Assembly (NCBI RefSeq): GCF_030269665.1
Contig: NZ_BSTS01000010.1
Span: forward strand, 224,428 to 288,427
Origin: Actinomycetospora sp. NBRC 106375
GTDB taxonomy: Bacteria > Actinomycetota > Actinomycetes > Mycobacteriales > Pseudonocardiaceae
DNA length: 64,000 bases
Direction: 5' to 3'
Shown: one piece after another, positions 35,238 through 43,878 of the stretch
Layout: every line of letters starts with the position of its first letter
How positions within the stretch are numbered: position 1 is the first letter of the stretch
Position numbers and translations under genes: made by a program
The notes under the pieces: model-generated
What the model was told of the DNA's origin: nothing
Database searches by the model: none
The model's input: only the letters and a program-made list of their open reading frames with translations

Positions 35238-36352
35238 GCACCCCGGTCACCATCATCGGCGCCGGGCTCGGCGGGCTCGTGCTCGCCCGCGTCCTGCACG
35301 TCCACGGCATCCCGTCCACCGTGTACGAGTCCGAGATCTCGGCGACGGCCCGTGCCCAGGGCGGGCTGCTGGACATCCACGCCGAGGACGGCCAGCCCGC
35401 GCTCGAGGCCGCGGGCCTGTCCGAGGGGTTCCGCGACCTGGTCCTCGAGGGTCGCCAGCAGTACCGCGTCCTCGACATCGCCGGCACCGTGCTGCTCGAC
35501 CGGCCCGACGACGGCACCGGCGGGCGTCCCGAGGTGCCGCGGGCCGACCTCCGCCGGCTCCTGCTCGACGCGCTGCCCGACGGCGCGGTCCGCTGGGGCC
35601 ACCGGGTGACCGGCGTCCGCGGCCTCGGCGACGGCCGCCACGAGCTGACGTTCACCGACGGCGGCGTCGTCACGACCGACCTGCTCGTCGGCGCGGACGG
35701 CGCCTGGTCCCGGGTCCGGCCGCTGGTCTCGGACGCGGTCCCGGCCTACGTCGGCGAGTCGTTCGTCGAGACCTGGCTGTTCGACGCCGACACACGCCAC
35801 CCGGCCGCCGCCGCGGCCGTCGGCGGCGGGTCGCTGTTCGCGCTCGACTCGGGGCAGGAGTGGATCGGCGCCCACCGGGAGGGCGGCGGGACCCTGCACG
35901 CCTACGTGGCGCTCTCCCGGCCGCAGGAGTGGTTCGACGCGATCGACTTCGACGACCGCGACGCGGCCACCGCCGCCGTCGCGCGGGAGTTCGACGGGTG
36001 GGCACCGGAGCTCACCGCGCTGATCACCGAGAGCGACGTGGCGCCGGTCCTGCGACCCCACCACACGCTGCCGGCCGGGCACCGCTGGGAACGGGTCCCC
36101 GGGGTGACGCTGGTCGGCGACGCCGCCCACCTGACACCGCCGAACGGCGAGGGCGCCAACCTGGCGATGCTCGACGGCGCCGAGCTCGCGGCCGCCCTCG
36201 CCGCCCACCCCGACGACGTCGAGGCCGCGCTCGCCGTCTACGAGGACGCGATGTTCGCCCGCAGCGCCGCGGTCGCCGCCGCCACGCAGGAGGCCGACCA
36301 GGGGAACCCGACCGTCCAGGACGTCGTCGCGTTCTTCAGCCGGGCCTCGTAG
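35234..36352 (+). CDS. FAD-dependent monooxygenase, TetX-like
   Basis: This 372-residue flavoprotein hydroxylase of the PHBH/TetX class has the FAD motif IIGAGLGGLVLA at the N-terminus, the VPRADLRRLLL segment, LLVGADGAWSRVR (DG motif) and LVGDAAHLTPPNGEGANLAMLD (GD motif) near residue 292. The pattern DAAHLTPPNGEGAN is close to tetracycline-inactivating TetX enzymes and to antibiotic-pathway hydroxylases. Coupled to a TetR gene and next to a convergent ABC exporter, it fits a xenobiotic or antibiotic response unit, though the substrate is not established. Confidence 0.88.
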   Translation: MSTPVTIIGAGLGGLVLARVLHVHGIPSTVYESEISATARAQGGLLDIHAEDGQPALEAAGLSEGFRDLVLEGRQQYRVLDIAGTVLLDRPDDGTGGRPEVPRADLRRLLLDALPDGAVRWGHRVTGVRGLGDGRHELTFTDGGVVTTDLLVGADGAWSRVRPLVSDAVPAYVGESFVETWLFDADTRHPAAAAAVGGGSLFALDSGQEWIGAHREGGGTLHAYVALSRPQEWFDAIDFDDRDAATAAVAREFDGWAPELTALITESDVAPVLRPHHTLPAGHRWERVPGVTLVGDAAHLTPPNGEGANLAMLDGAELAAALAAHPDDVEAALAVYEDAMFARSAAVAAATQEADQGNPTVQDVVAFFSRAS

Positions 36353-36359
36353 CCGGACC

Positions 36360-38135
36360 TCAGGCCGCGAGGGCCGCGTACCGGCCCTCGCGGTCGACCA
36401 GCTCGGCGTGCGTGCCGGTCTCGACGACGCGGCCGTGGTCGAGCACCGCGATCCGGTCGGCGTGGCGCACGGTGGACAGGCGGTGGGCGATCGTCAGCGT
36501 CGTGCGGTGTCGCGCGAGGTCGTCGAGCGCGAGCTGCACGGCGCGCTCGGTCTCCGTGTCCAGCGCGCTCGTGGCCTCGTCCAGGACGAGCACACGCGGG
36601 TCGCGCAGCAGCGTGCGGGCGATCGCGATGCGCTGCTTCTCGCCGCCGGAGAACCGGTGGCCGCGCGCGCCGACCATCGTGTCGTAGCCGTCGGGCAGGT
36701 CGGCCACGACCTCGTGGATGCGTGCGGCGCGTGCGGCCGCCTCGATCTCGGCGTCGGTCGCGTCCGGCTTGGCCGCGCGCAGGTTCTCGCGCACGGTGGT
36801 GTGCAGCAGGTAGGTCTCCTGGCTCACCACGCCGACGACGCCCGCGAGGTCGGCCAGGCGAAGGTCGCGCAGGTCGACGCCGTCGATCGTGATCCGCCCG
36901 GCGTCGAGGTCGTGGAGCCGGGCGACGAGTGCGCCGAGCGTGGTCTTGCCCGATCCCGTCTCCCCCACCAGCGCGAGCGTCGTGCCCGCCGGGATCGCGA
37001 GGTCGACGTCGTCGAGCGCGGGCCGGTCGCCGCCGGGGTGGGTGAACGTGACGCCGTCGATCGCGACGTCGCCGCGCACGTCGCCCAGCTCGACCGGGTG
37101 CTCCGGGTCGGCGATGTCGACGGTCAGGTCCTGGTACTCGAAGATCCGTGAGAACAGGGCCAGCGAGCTGGCCACCTGGACGCCGACGTCGAGCAGGCCG
37201 GAGAGCGGCCGGAAGATGCTGCCCTGCAGCGCGGTGAAGGCGACGAGCGTGCCGATCGAGAGCTCGCCGAGGGTCCACGGCAGGCCGGCGCCGAGATAGA
37301 TCACGGCGGGGATCGCCGCGAACACCACGCTCATGGTGGCCATCCGCCAGCGCCCGGCGAGCTGGGAGCGGATCTCGAGGTCGGTGAGACGCAGCGAGGA
37401 CGACGTGAACCGCTCGACGAGGGCAGGACCGGTGCCGAGCGTGCGGTGCAGCGCGGCGGCGTCGACCGACAGGCCCTCCTCGATGGTGACGTTGAGGTCG
37501 GCGAGCTCGCGCTGGCGCGCGGCGGTCAGCTCGCGGCGCAGGCGCGCGACGCGGCGGCTGATCAGCACGGCCGGCGGCAGCACGACGAGCGTGATCAGCG
37601 AGAGCTGCCAGGACAGGGCGACCATCGCCACGGCGGTCGCGACGACGGTGGTGAGGTTGGCGGCGATCGAGGTGGCCGTCGACGTGACGACGGTCTGCAT
37701 GCCGCCGATGTCGTTGGTGATGCGCGACTGCACCTCGCCGGTGCGGGTGCGCGTGAAGAAGCCCAGCGACTGGCGCTGCAGGTGGGCGAAGACGTCGGTG
37801 CGCAGCCGGTGCATGACGCGCTGCCCGACGCCGGTGGAGATCCAGGTCTGGACGACGCCGAGCACGGAGGTCACCGCGGCGACACCGATCATGCCGGCGG
37901 CCAGCATCGCGAGCAGGGGTACGTCGCGGTGGGGCAGCGCGTCGTCGATGACGGCGCGCAGCAGGAACGGCGAGGCCAGCCCGACGACCGACGACGCCGC
38001 GATGACGGCGACGACGACGGCGAGCGGGCCGCGGTGGGGACCGAACAGGCGCGCGATGCGCCGCAACGAGACCCGGCGGGCCTCCTCGGCCTCGCGGGCC
38101 CGGGTCTCGGGTGGGGGTTCGACAGGGCGGGGCAA
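36360..38135 (-). CDS. ABC exporter, fused membrane and ATPase domains
   Basis: This 591-residue half-transporter of the MsbA/LmrA type has six membrane helices (about residues 38-320), then an ATPase domain with Walker A GETGSGKTT, Q-loop VSQETYLL, signature FSGGEKQR, Walker B VLVLDEATSAL and the H-loop His in TIAHRLS. It would export lipids or drugs as a homodimer or with another half. The TTG start at 38135 has CCGGAGGCG upstream. It diverges from a MarR gene over a region with overlapping palindromes, so MarR control is very likely. Confidence 0.92.
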   Translation of the reverse strand: MPRPVEPPPETRAREAEEARRVSLRRIARLFGPHRGPLAVVVAVIAASSVVGLASPFLLRAVIDDALPHRDVPLLAMLAAGMIGVAAVTSVLGVVQTWISTGVGQRVMHRLRTDVFAHLQRQSLGFFTRTRTGEVQSRITNDIGGMQTVVTSTATSIAANLTTVVATAVAMVALSWQLSLITLVVLPPAVLISRRVARLRRELTAARQRELADLNVTIEEGLSVDAAALHRTLGTGPALVERFTSSSLRLTDLEIRSQLAGRWRMATMSVVFAAIPAVIYLGAGLPWTLGELSIGTLVAFTALQGSIFRPLSGLLDVGVQVASSLALFSRIFEYQDLTVDIADPEHPVELGDVRGDVAIDGVTFTHPGGDRPALDDVDLAIPAGTTLALVGETGSGKTTLGALVARLHDLDAGRITIDGVDLRDLRLADLAGVVGVVSQETYLLHTTVRENLRAAKPDATDAEIEAAARAARIHEVVADLPDGYDTMVGARGHRFSGGEKQRIAIARTLLRDPRVLVLDEATSALDTETERAVQLALDDLARHRTTLTIAHRLSTVRHADRIAVLDHGRVVETGTHAELVDREGRYAALAA

Positions 38136-38174
38136 GGGGCGCCTCCGGGGAGGAGTGGTGGACCGAAGTTTGTT

Positions 38175-38195
38175 GAGGTTACCTCATCATGAGGT
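38175..38195. promoter_or_regulatory. Overlapping palindromes between ABC exporter and MarR
   Basis: GAGGT-T-ACCTC (38175-38185) and ACCTCAT-C-ATGAGGT (38181-38195) share the ACCTC half. Both are perfect and lie 40 bases from the ABC exporter start and 30 bases from the MarR start. The size and place suit a MarR dimer operator that represses both genes. Confidence 0.7.
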
Positions 38196-38225
38196 GACAA
38201 CAGCATCCGGCGCTACGCTGTTCCC

Positions 38226-38651
38226 GTGCACGATGCGGCCCGCGACGACGGTTCGCTGGCCGACGCCTTCTGGCTCGTCGCCCGCCGGCTGCGCCACCAG
38301 TCGCGCGAGGCCCTCGCGCCCTACGGGGTCTCCCGCTCCCAGCTGCGGGCCCTCGACGTGCTGCTGCACCACGGCGCTCTGCGCCCGGGCGAGCTGGCCG
38401 AGCACCTGCGCATCGCGCCCCGCTCGGCCACCGAGGTCGTCGACGCCCTCGAGGAGCGCGGTCTCGTCGAGCGCCGGCCCGATCCGGCGGACCGCCGCGC
38501 CCGGCAGGTGACGGCGACGCCCACGGGTGCCGAGCTCGCCGAGGCCGTGCGGGCGACGCGGGCCGCCGAGGCCGACCGCGTGTTCGCCCGGCTCGACGAC
38601 GCCGACCGGGTCGAGCTGGGCCGCCTCCTGCGCCGGCTCGCGGAGGACTGA
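38226..38651 (+). CDS. MarR family regulator
   Basis: This 141-residue protein has the MarR winged helix: LRALDVLLHHGALRPGELAEHL, recognition helix RIAPRSATEVVDALEERGLV and the wing RRPDPADRRARQV. GTG 38226 begins the frame. It diverges from the ABC exporter gene and is its probable repressor via the palindromes at 38175-38195. The inducing drug is unknown. Confidence 0.9.
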   Translation: MHDAARDDGSLADAFWLVARRLRHQSREALAPYGVSRSQLRALDVLLHHGALRPGELAEHLRIAPRSATEVVDALEERGLVERRPDPADRRARQVTATPTGAELAEAVRATRAAEADRVFARLDDADRVELGRLLRRLAED

Positions 38652-38662
38652 CCGCGCGTACG

Positions 38663-38685
38663 CTGATGTCAGGAACTGTCATCAG
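38663..38685. promoter_or_regulatory. Inverted repeat upstream of the saccharopine-dehydrogenase-like gene
   Basis: CTGATG and CATCAG form perfect six-base arms around TCAGGAACTGT, which itself holds a TGTCA repeat. It ends ten bases before the GTG at 38696 and overlaps the ribosome site, so it could be an operator or an RNA hairpin that hides the start. Confidence 0.4.
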
Positions 38686-38695
38686 GGAGGCCGGC

Positions 38696-39772
38696 GTGAG
38701 CGGGAGCGAGATCTGGATCCTCGGGGCCACCGGGCGCAGCGGGCGCGCGATCGCGGCACGGGTCGCCGGACGCGGCGCGCCCGTCGCGCTGGTCGGGCGT
38801 GACGCCGAGCGCCTCCAGGAGGTGGCCGCCGGGACCGGCGACGGGACCGGCGGGGTCCGTTCGGTGGTCGCCGGGGACGTCGCGGCGATGGCGGAGCGCA
38901 TCCGCAGCCAGCACCCCGCCGTCGTCGTGAACACCGTCGGACCCTTCGCCGCCACCGCGGTGCCCGTCGCCCGGGCCTGCCTCGCGGGCGGCAGCCACTA
39001 CCTCGACCTCGCCAACGACGTCGCGTCCGCCGGCGCCGTGCTGCACCTCCACGACGAGGCGGTCGCCGCCGGCCGCACGGTCGTCACCGGCGCGGGCTTC
39101 GGCATCGTCGCCGCCGAGGCCGCCGTGACCGCGCTGTGCCGGGACCGCCCCGTGCCCGCGGCCGTCCGGACCGACACCGTCCCGTCCCTGGCGAGCGACG
39201 GCGGCCGGGTCGGCGAGGCCCTGGCCGCGTCGCTGATCGACGCGCTGCCCGACGGCGGGCGCCGCTACCGCGACGGGCGCCTGGTGCGCACCCGGCTCGG
39301 CGCGGACGCGGCCGAGGTCGCGCTCCCCGACGGCGACCGCGTCACCACGGTCGGCGCCCCGTTCGGCGATCTCGTGGCGGCCTGGCGCGCCAGCGGGGCG
39401 CCCGACGTCGTCGCCGCGACCAGCGAGCTCCCGAGCTCGCCGCCGGCCCGGGTGGCCCTGCCCCTCGCCGGCGCCGTGCTGTCGATCGGCCCGCTGCGCC
39501 GTGTCGCCCGCCGGCGGTTCGCCGAGGTGTCGCTGCCGGCACGGGACCGTCCCCGCGAGCACTCCTGGGCCCGGGCGACGGGGCGGTGGGACGACGGCAC
39601 CGCGCGGGAGCAGTGGCTGCGCCTCGGCGACGCCTCCGAGTTCACGAGCACCGCGGCCGCGGTCGTCGCCACCCGGCTCGCGGCCGGACGGGCCCGGCCC
39701 GGCGCCGACACGCCCGTCGCCGCCCTGGGGCTCGACGTGGCGACCGAGGCCGGCGGGACGCTCCTGACGTGA
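38696..39772 (+). CDS. Saccharopine dehydrogenase-like NAD(P)-binding protein
   Basis: This 358-residue protein begins with a Rossmann loop (WILGATGRSGRAIA) and continues VVVNTVGPFAATAVPVARACLAGGSHYLDLANDV in outline, typical of saccharopine dehydrogenase NADP-binding domain proteins and trans-acting enoyl reductases. GTG 38696 has CAGGGAGG upstream; the ATG 10 codons earlier lies in the inverted repeat. It follows the MarR gene by 44 bases and may belong to its regulon. The reaction is not known. Confidence 0.78.
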   Translation: MSGSEIWILGATGRSGRAIAARVAGRGAPVALVGRDAERLQEVAAGTGDGTGGVRSVVAGDVAAMAERIRSQHPAVVVNTVGPFAATAVPVARACLAGGSHYLDLANDVASAGAVLHLHDEAVAAGRTVVTGAGFGIVAAEAAVTALCRDRPVPAAVRTDTVPSLASDGGRVGEALAASLIDALPDGGRRYRDGRLVRTRLGADAAEVALPDGDRVTTVGAPFGDLVAAWRASGAPDVVAATSELPSSPPARVALPLAGAVLSIGPLRRVARRRFAEVSLPARDRPREHSWARATGRWDDGTAREQWLRLGDASEFTSTAAAVVATRLAAGRARPGADTPVAALGLDVATEAGGTLLT

Positions 39773-40642
39773 TCAGGCGCCGTCGAGGACCGCGCGCAGC
39801 GTGGCGGCGAACTCGTCGGGCTTGCCCGGCCAGCCGAACTCCCCGTCGAGGAAGCCGCCGTGGTGGCTCGGGAAGACGACGGCCTCCCGGCCGAGCGCCG
39901 CGGCCGTCGCCCGGCCCGTCCGCGCCGTGTAGGTGTCACCGGTCTCCTCGCCCACGGCGATCACGACGCGGGTGGGCACCGAGGTCAGCCGATCGACGTC
40001 GAGGACGTAGTCGGTGACGGCCAGCGACCGGTCGGAGAGCAGCGGGTCGTCGCGCGAGCCGTCGTCCTCGGTCGGCATCCCGAACATCCCGGGGTCGGGC
40101 GCGGGCTGGGCGAAGTACGCGTCGGTGAACTCGCCCGGCCAGGAGCCCAGCGCCATGAAGCCCGCCATGCCGTGGCCCCATCCTTTGGCCTGGTAGGCCT
40201 CGCGGAACTGCCGGCTCGCGCGGTGGGCGGCCTCGGCGTCCGGCAGGACGCCGGTGATCGGCGGCTCGTGCGCCACGAGCGTCACGACGTCCTCGGGGTG
40301 CGCGGTGACGAGCTGCAGGCCGGTGACCGCACCCCCGCTGCTGCCGAACACCTCCACCGGGCCGGCGCCGATCTCCGCGATCAGGGCGTGCAGGTCCTCG
40401 GCCTGGGTCTGCGGCGTGTTGTCGGTGCGGCCGTCGGAGCGGGTGCTGCGCCCGAGACCGCGGGGGTCGTAGGCCACGACGGTGCGGTCGGCGAACCGCG
40501 CGGCGAGCGCCCGGAAGCCGCTGGCGTCCATCGGCTGGCCGATCATCAGCAGCACCGGGCGCCCGTCGGCGGGCGGCAACGGCCCGTGGACGTCGTAGAC
40601 GATCTCGGCACCGTCCGCGTGGAGCACCTTGGTCTCGGCCAC
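39773..40642 (-). CDS. Alpha/beta hydrolase
   Basis: This 289-residue hydrolase has the nucleophile elbow GSSGGAV, an early LLMIGQPMDASGF (oxyanion region), YDPRGLGRS and a late HHGGFL that carries the catalytic His. GTG 40642 has GGGAGGTC upstream. An OhrR-type MarR gene lies upstream on the same strand, with an inverted repeat in the gap, so it may be under peroxide- or ligand-responsive control. Its stop abuts the convergent gene's stop (TGATCA). Confidence 0.85.
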   Translation of the reverse strand: MAETKVLHADGAEIVYDVHGPLPPADGRPVLLMIGQPMDASGFRALAARFADRTVVAYDPRGLGRSTRSDGRTDNTPQTQAEDLHALIAEIGAGPVEVFGSSGGAVTGLQLVTAHPEDVVTLVAHEPPITGVLPDAEAAHRASRQFREAYQAKGWGHGMAGFMALGSWPGEFTDAYFAQPAPDPGMFGMPTEDDGSRDDPLLSDRSLAVTDYVLDVDRLTSVPTRVVIAVGEETGDTYTARTGRATAAALGREAVVFPSHHGGFLDGEFGWPGKPDEFAATLRAVLDGA

Positions 40643-40673
40643 GACCCGACCTCCCGGAGTACTGTTCTCGGAC

Positions 40674-40691
40674 CAACGAGTTGTAGCGTTG
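40674..40691. promoter_or_regulatory. Inverted repeat between the MarR gene and hydrolase
   Basis: CAACG-N8-CGTTG lies about 30 bases upstream of the hydrolase start in an AT-richer stretch. It is a candidate site for the upstream MarR protein, although the arms are short. Confidence 0.35.
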
Positions 40692-40709
40692 CGTTCAACC
40701 GGGAGGTTG

Positions 40710-41186
40710 TCAAGAACGGGACTGCGCCCGCCGGGCCGCAGCGATCACCTCGGTGAGCGCCCCGTGCAGGTCGCGCAGCTCGTCGAGGCCCATGTCCAGG
40801 CGCTCCACGATCGCCGGCGGGATGCGCTCGGCCCGGTCGCGCAGCGCGACCCCGGCGGGGGTCAGGCGCACGGCCAGCGTGCGCTCGTCGCCCGGCGAGC
40901 GCCCCCGGGTGAGGTAACCGGCCGCCTCGAGGCGCTTGAGCAGCGGCGAGAGGGTGCCGGGATCGAGCTCCAGGCGACGGCTCAGCTCCGTCACCGACAG
41001 CGGCGCCTCACCCCAGAGCGCCAGCATGACCAGGTACTGCGGATGGGTCAGGTTCATCGGCTCCAGCAGCGGCCGGTACACCGAGATCACGGTGCGGGCG
41101 GCGACCGCGAGGGCGAAGCAGACCTGGTTCTCCAGGGCCAGCGGGTCGATGTTCTCGAGCGTGGCCTCCCGCGTGCTGTCGTCCAT
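40710..41186 (-). CDS. MarR family regulator, OhrR-type
   Basis: This 158-residue protein matches OhrR-type MarR regulators: ALENQVCFALAVAAR carries the conserved reactive Cys (residue 23), followed by YRPLLEPMNLTHPQYLVMLALW, a winged helix (LSRRLELDPGTLSPLLKRLE) and DERTLAVRLT. OhrR proteins sense organic hydroperoxides by oxidation of that Cys and normally repress ohr, which is not adjacent here. The hydrolase downstream is the nearest candidate target. Confidence 0.88.
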   Translation of the reverse strand: MDDSTREATLENIDPLALENQVCFALAVAARTVISVYRPLLEPMNLTHPQYLVMLALWGEAPLSVTELSRRLELDPGTLSPLLKRLEAAGYLTRGRSPGDERTLAVRLTPAGVALRDRAERIPPAIVERLDMGLDELRDLHGALTEVIAAARRAQSRS

Positions 41187-41262
41187 CCCACTCCTCCCGT
41201 GACCCGATGACGGTCATACTAATGGTGTGCAAACCCTTGGGGCACCAAGCAAGGAGGCTTAC

Positions 41263-41673
41263 GTGCCCGGACCGAACGCCACGCGACCGAACCCGCTGCA
41301 GTGGCCCTGGTACGCCTACGGCGGCGGGCTGCCCGCGCGCTGCGCGCCGTGGGTCCTGCACGACACGACCTGCCGCACGTGGTGGGTGCGCCACCTCCTG
41401 CGCGCCGTCGTCCAGATCGCCCCGTTCGTCATCGCGATCATCGTCTTCGTCCCGGGCCCGCTCTGGCTGCGCACGATGTGCGCCCTCGGCGGGGCGATCA
41501 TGGGCCTCATCTTCTCGGTGAGCTACCTGCACGAGACCGCCGAGCACCGCCTGGTCAAGGCCGGTTACCCGCCGGGCACCGGACCGGCCGCGCGGGCCGA
41601 GCGCACCGCGGACCGTGACGCCGCGGCCGCGGAGCGCTACGCCGCCCGCTACCGGACACCGCCGGGGTCCTGA
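41263..41673 (+). CDS. DUF5313 family membrane protein
   Basis: This 136-residue protein matches DUF5313: an N-terminal RPNPLQWPWYAYGGGLP, WVLHDTTCRTWWVRHLLRA, two membrane helices (about residues 53-72 and 75-95) and ETAEHRLVKAGYPPGTGPAARAER. AAGGAGG five bases before GTG 41263 decides the start over an upstream in-frame GTG at 41227. Function unknown. Confidence 0.85.
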   Translation: MPGPNATRPNPLQWPWYAYGGGLPARCAPWVLHDTTCRTWWVRHLLRAVVQIAPFVIAIIVFVPGPLWLRTMCALGGAIMGLIFSVSYLHETAEHRLVKAGYPPGTGPAARAERTADRDAAAAERYAARYRTPPGS

Positions 41674-41703
41674 GCAGCTCTCGCGAGGGGCAGACTGTGC
41701 CCC

Positions 41704-42153
41704 GTGAGCACGCCCGAAACCCCGGACTCCCTCGGCGGCGACGACCCCGACACCGTCGACGACACCTCGCTCGAGCAGCTCGACGAGGCCGAGTCGCTCG
41801 ACGACCGCGACCTCGACGACCAGCTCGACGAAGGCGTCTCCCCCAACGAGCAGCCGTGGGGCACCGACGCCTGGGGCACCACGCAGGAGGAGGAGGAAGA
41901 GGGCGAGCCGCTCGCGGGCCGGCTGCGTCGCGAGGTCCCGGACGACGACGTCGACGACGAGGACGACGACGGCCTCGGCGACGCGAGCGACACGGACGGC
42001 GAGCTCTGGGACGACGAGGTCGGCGAGGCGCGCTCGGGGCGCCTGGTCCTGCGGGAGGACGGCGAGGACTTCTACGCCGACGACGTCGGCGTCGACGGGG
42101 CGGGCGCCAGCGCCGAGGAGGCCGCGATCCACCTGGTGGACGACGAGCGCTGA
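41704..42153 (+). CDS. DUF5709 family acidic protein
   Basis: This 149-residue protein is extremely acidic (poly-Asp/Glu stretches) and matches DUF5709: DEGVSPNEQPW, GEPLAGRLRREVPD, GDASDTDGELWDDEVG, RSGRLV and a C-terminal ASAEEAAIHLV. It starts at GTG 41704, 30 bases after the DUF5313 gene. Four bases separate its stop from the convergent MFS gene stop. Function unknown. Confidence 0.85.
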   Translation: MSTPETPDSLGGDDPDTVDDTSLEQLDEAESLDDRDLDDQLDEGVSPNEQPWGTDAWGTTQEEEEEGEPLAGRLRREVPDDDVDDEDDDGLGDASDTDGELWDDEVGEARSGRLVLREDGEDFYADDVGVDGAGASAEEAAIHLVDDER

Positions 42154-42157
42154 GCGA

Positions 42158-43660
42158 TCACGTTCGCACCGGCACCGCGTCGTGCACGGGGAGCGTGTGG
42201 CTGATCGACGCGGCGGCCGCGGCGAGCTCCACCGAGGTCGGCTTCTTCTTGCGCCCGGCGCGGCGGGCGAGCGGGATGCCGAGGGCGCTGACGACGACCA
42301 GGGCGAGGCAGGACGCCGAGAACGCGGTGGCGAGGGCGTCGGGCGGGGACGCTCCCTGGGCCGTCTGGTTCGCGTCGACCGAGGTGTAGAGCCCGGCGAC
42401 GACCGCGGTCACGACCGCGCCGCCGACGTAGCGGGCCATGTTCGAGATCCCGGAGGCCGCGCCGACCTGGGCCGGGGGCACCGACTCCGTCGCGGCGGAC
42501 GACGCGGGGCCGTTGGACAGGCTCAGGCCCAGCGCGACGGCGAGCAGTCCGGGCAGGAACATGAGGTAGGACCAGCCGGCGCCCACGAAGGTCAGCAGGA
42601 CGAAGCCGCCGGTGAGCAGCAGGAAGCCCAGGACGACCACCGGGCGGCCCCCGAAGCGGTGGGCCAGGGGGGCCACGGCGGGCGCCGCGATCACGACCAC
42701 CAGCGCCACCGGCAGGCACGCGAGGCCGGCCTGCAGGCTGCTCATGCCGAACGCCGCAGGGCTCTGGAAGTACAGGCTGATCAGGAACGAGATCCCGGCG
42801 ATCGCGCCGGCGCCGATGAGGATCGCGATCGTCGACACGACGAGCAGCAGGTTGCGCAACAGCGCGAGGTCCACCAGCGGCGCGGTCACCCGGCGCTCGA
42901 CGAGGACGAAGCCGACGACCGCCAGCGCCGAGACGACGAAGCAGCCGATCGTCGCCGCGGAGCCCCAGCCCCACGTGCCGCCCTCGGTGACGGCGAAGAC
43001 CAGGGGCGCGAGGATCGCGGCCACCAGCACCGTGCCGGCGTAGTCCACCGAGCGTGGGCGGTCCGGGTCCCGGGACTCCGGCACGGTCGCGATCACCCAC
43101 GGGATGCACACCACGGCGATGGCGGCGTCGAGCCAGAACAGGCCCTGCCACCCGGTGGCCTCGTTGAGCACGCCGCCGAGCACCGGGCCGGCCGCGGCCC
43201 CCGCTGCCGAGGCCGCGCCCCACAGCGTGACCGCCCGCATCCGCGCCTGTCCCTCGGTGGCGACCGAGAGCAGGGACAGCCCCGTCGCGAGGATCCCGGC
43301 GCCCGCCGCGCCCTGGATGACGCGGCCGAGGACGACCATCTCGCCGGTGCGGGCGAGCGCGATGAGCACGCACGAGGCCACGAACAGCACCAGCCCGGCG
43401 ACGAAGAGACGGCGACGCCCGAAGACGTCGCCCAGGACGCCCGAGGTGACGATGGTCGCCGCGCCGACCAGCAGGTAGCCGGTCACGGCCCACTGCAGCA
43501 GGTCGATCGAGGCGCCGAGGTCGGCACTGATCGACGGCAACAGGATGCTGACCGCCGAGGTGTTCGCGTTGACCACGAACGTCGACAGGCAGCTCGTGCC
43601 CAGCGCGCCGGCGGCCGCGGCACGCCCGACCCGGGCCGTCGTCGCCCCGGTGACCTCCAT
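42158..43660 (-). CDS. MFS drug transporter, DHA2 (14-helix) type
   Basis: This 500-residue exporter has about 14 membrane helices and DHA2 motifs: motif A GVLGDVFGRRRLF, motif B LGRVIQGAAGAGI, and motif C GAAAGPVLGGVLNEATGW. It would expel drugs with proton exchange. GGGAGGTCC precedes ATG 43660. It diverges from the DUF7144 operon; the region between holds two TCAYCC-N5-GGRTGA palindromes, although the copy facing this gene has no good -10 hexamer. Confidence 0.9.
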   Translation of the reverse strand: MEVTGATTARVGRAAAAGALGTSCLSTFVVNANTSAVSILLPSISADLGASIDLLQWAVTGYLLVGAATIVTSGVLGDVFGRRRLFVAGLVLFVASCVLIALARTGEMVVLGRVIQGAAGAGILATGLSLLSVATEGQARMRAVTLWGAASAAGAAAGPVLGGVLNEATGWQGLFWLDAAIAVVCIPWVIATVPESRDPDRPRSVDYAGTVLVAAILAPLVFAVTEGGTWGWGSAATIGCFVVSALAVVGFVLVERRVTAPLVDLALLRNLLLVVSTIAILIGAGAIAGISFLISLYFQSPAAFGMSSLQAGLACLPVALVVVIAAPAVAPLAHRFGGRPVVVLGFLLLTGGFVLLTFVGAGWSYLMFLPGLLAVALGLSLSNGPASSAATESVPPAQVGAASGISNMARYVGGAVVTAVVAGLYTSVDANQTAQGASPPDALATAFSASCLALVVVSALGIPLARRAGRKKKPTSVELAAAAASISHTLPVHDAVPVRT

Positions 43661-43730
43661 CCGGACCTCCCTCTCCCCGCCACTCCCCGCGGCCGGTCCG
43701 CAGTCTCGGGCGATCCGAGGGGTGGGCGCC

Positions 43731-43747
43731 TCATCCGCCGCGGGTGA
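43731..43747. promoter_or_regulatory. TCAYCC-N5-GGRTGA palindrome, site 1
   Basis: TCATCCG-CCG-CGGGTGA lies between the MFS and DUF7144 genes, 66 bases before site 2. Neither half-site is followed at 21-22 bases by a clear -10 hexamer, so this copy may be an auxiliary upstream site for the promoter at site 2. Confidence 0.55.
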
Positions 43748-43796
43748 GGGCGCGCCCACGGTCGGAGGACGCGGCTCCCGGCCGGGTCGGGCGCTC

Positions 43797-43813
43797 TCAT
43801 CCGTCGCGGGTGA
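43797..43813 (+). promoter_or_regulatory. TCAYCC-N5-GGRTGA palindrome, site 2, with promoter
   Basis: TCATCCG-TCG-CGGGTGA is followed after GGGTGAG by 21 bases and CACCGT (43836-43841), a plausible -10 hexamer. The predicted RNA start is near 43848, 31 bases before the DUF7144 ATG and its GGAGGAG site. GGGTGAG would then centre at about -37. Confidence 0.6.
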
Positions 43814-43878
43814 GGTCCGGCCGTGGCGCAGGGAGCACCGTTCCGCCACAGCGATCCGACGTGTGTCTGGAGGAGACC

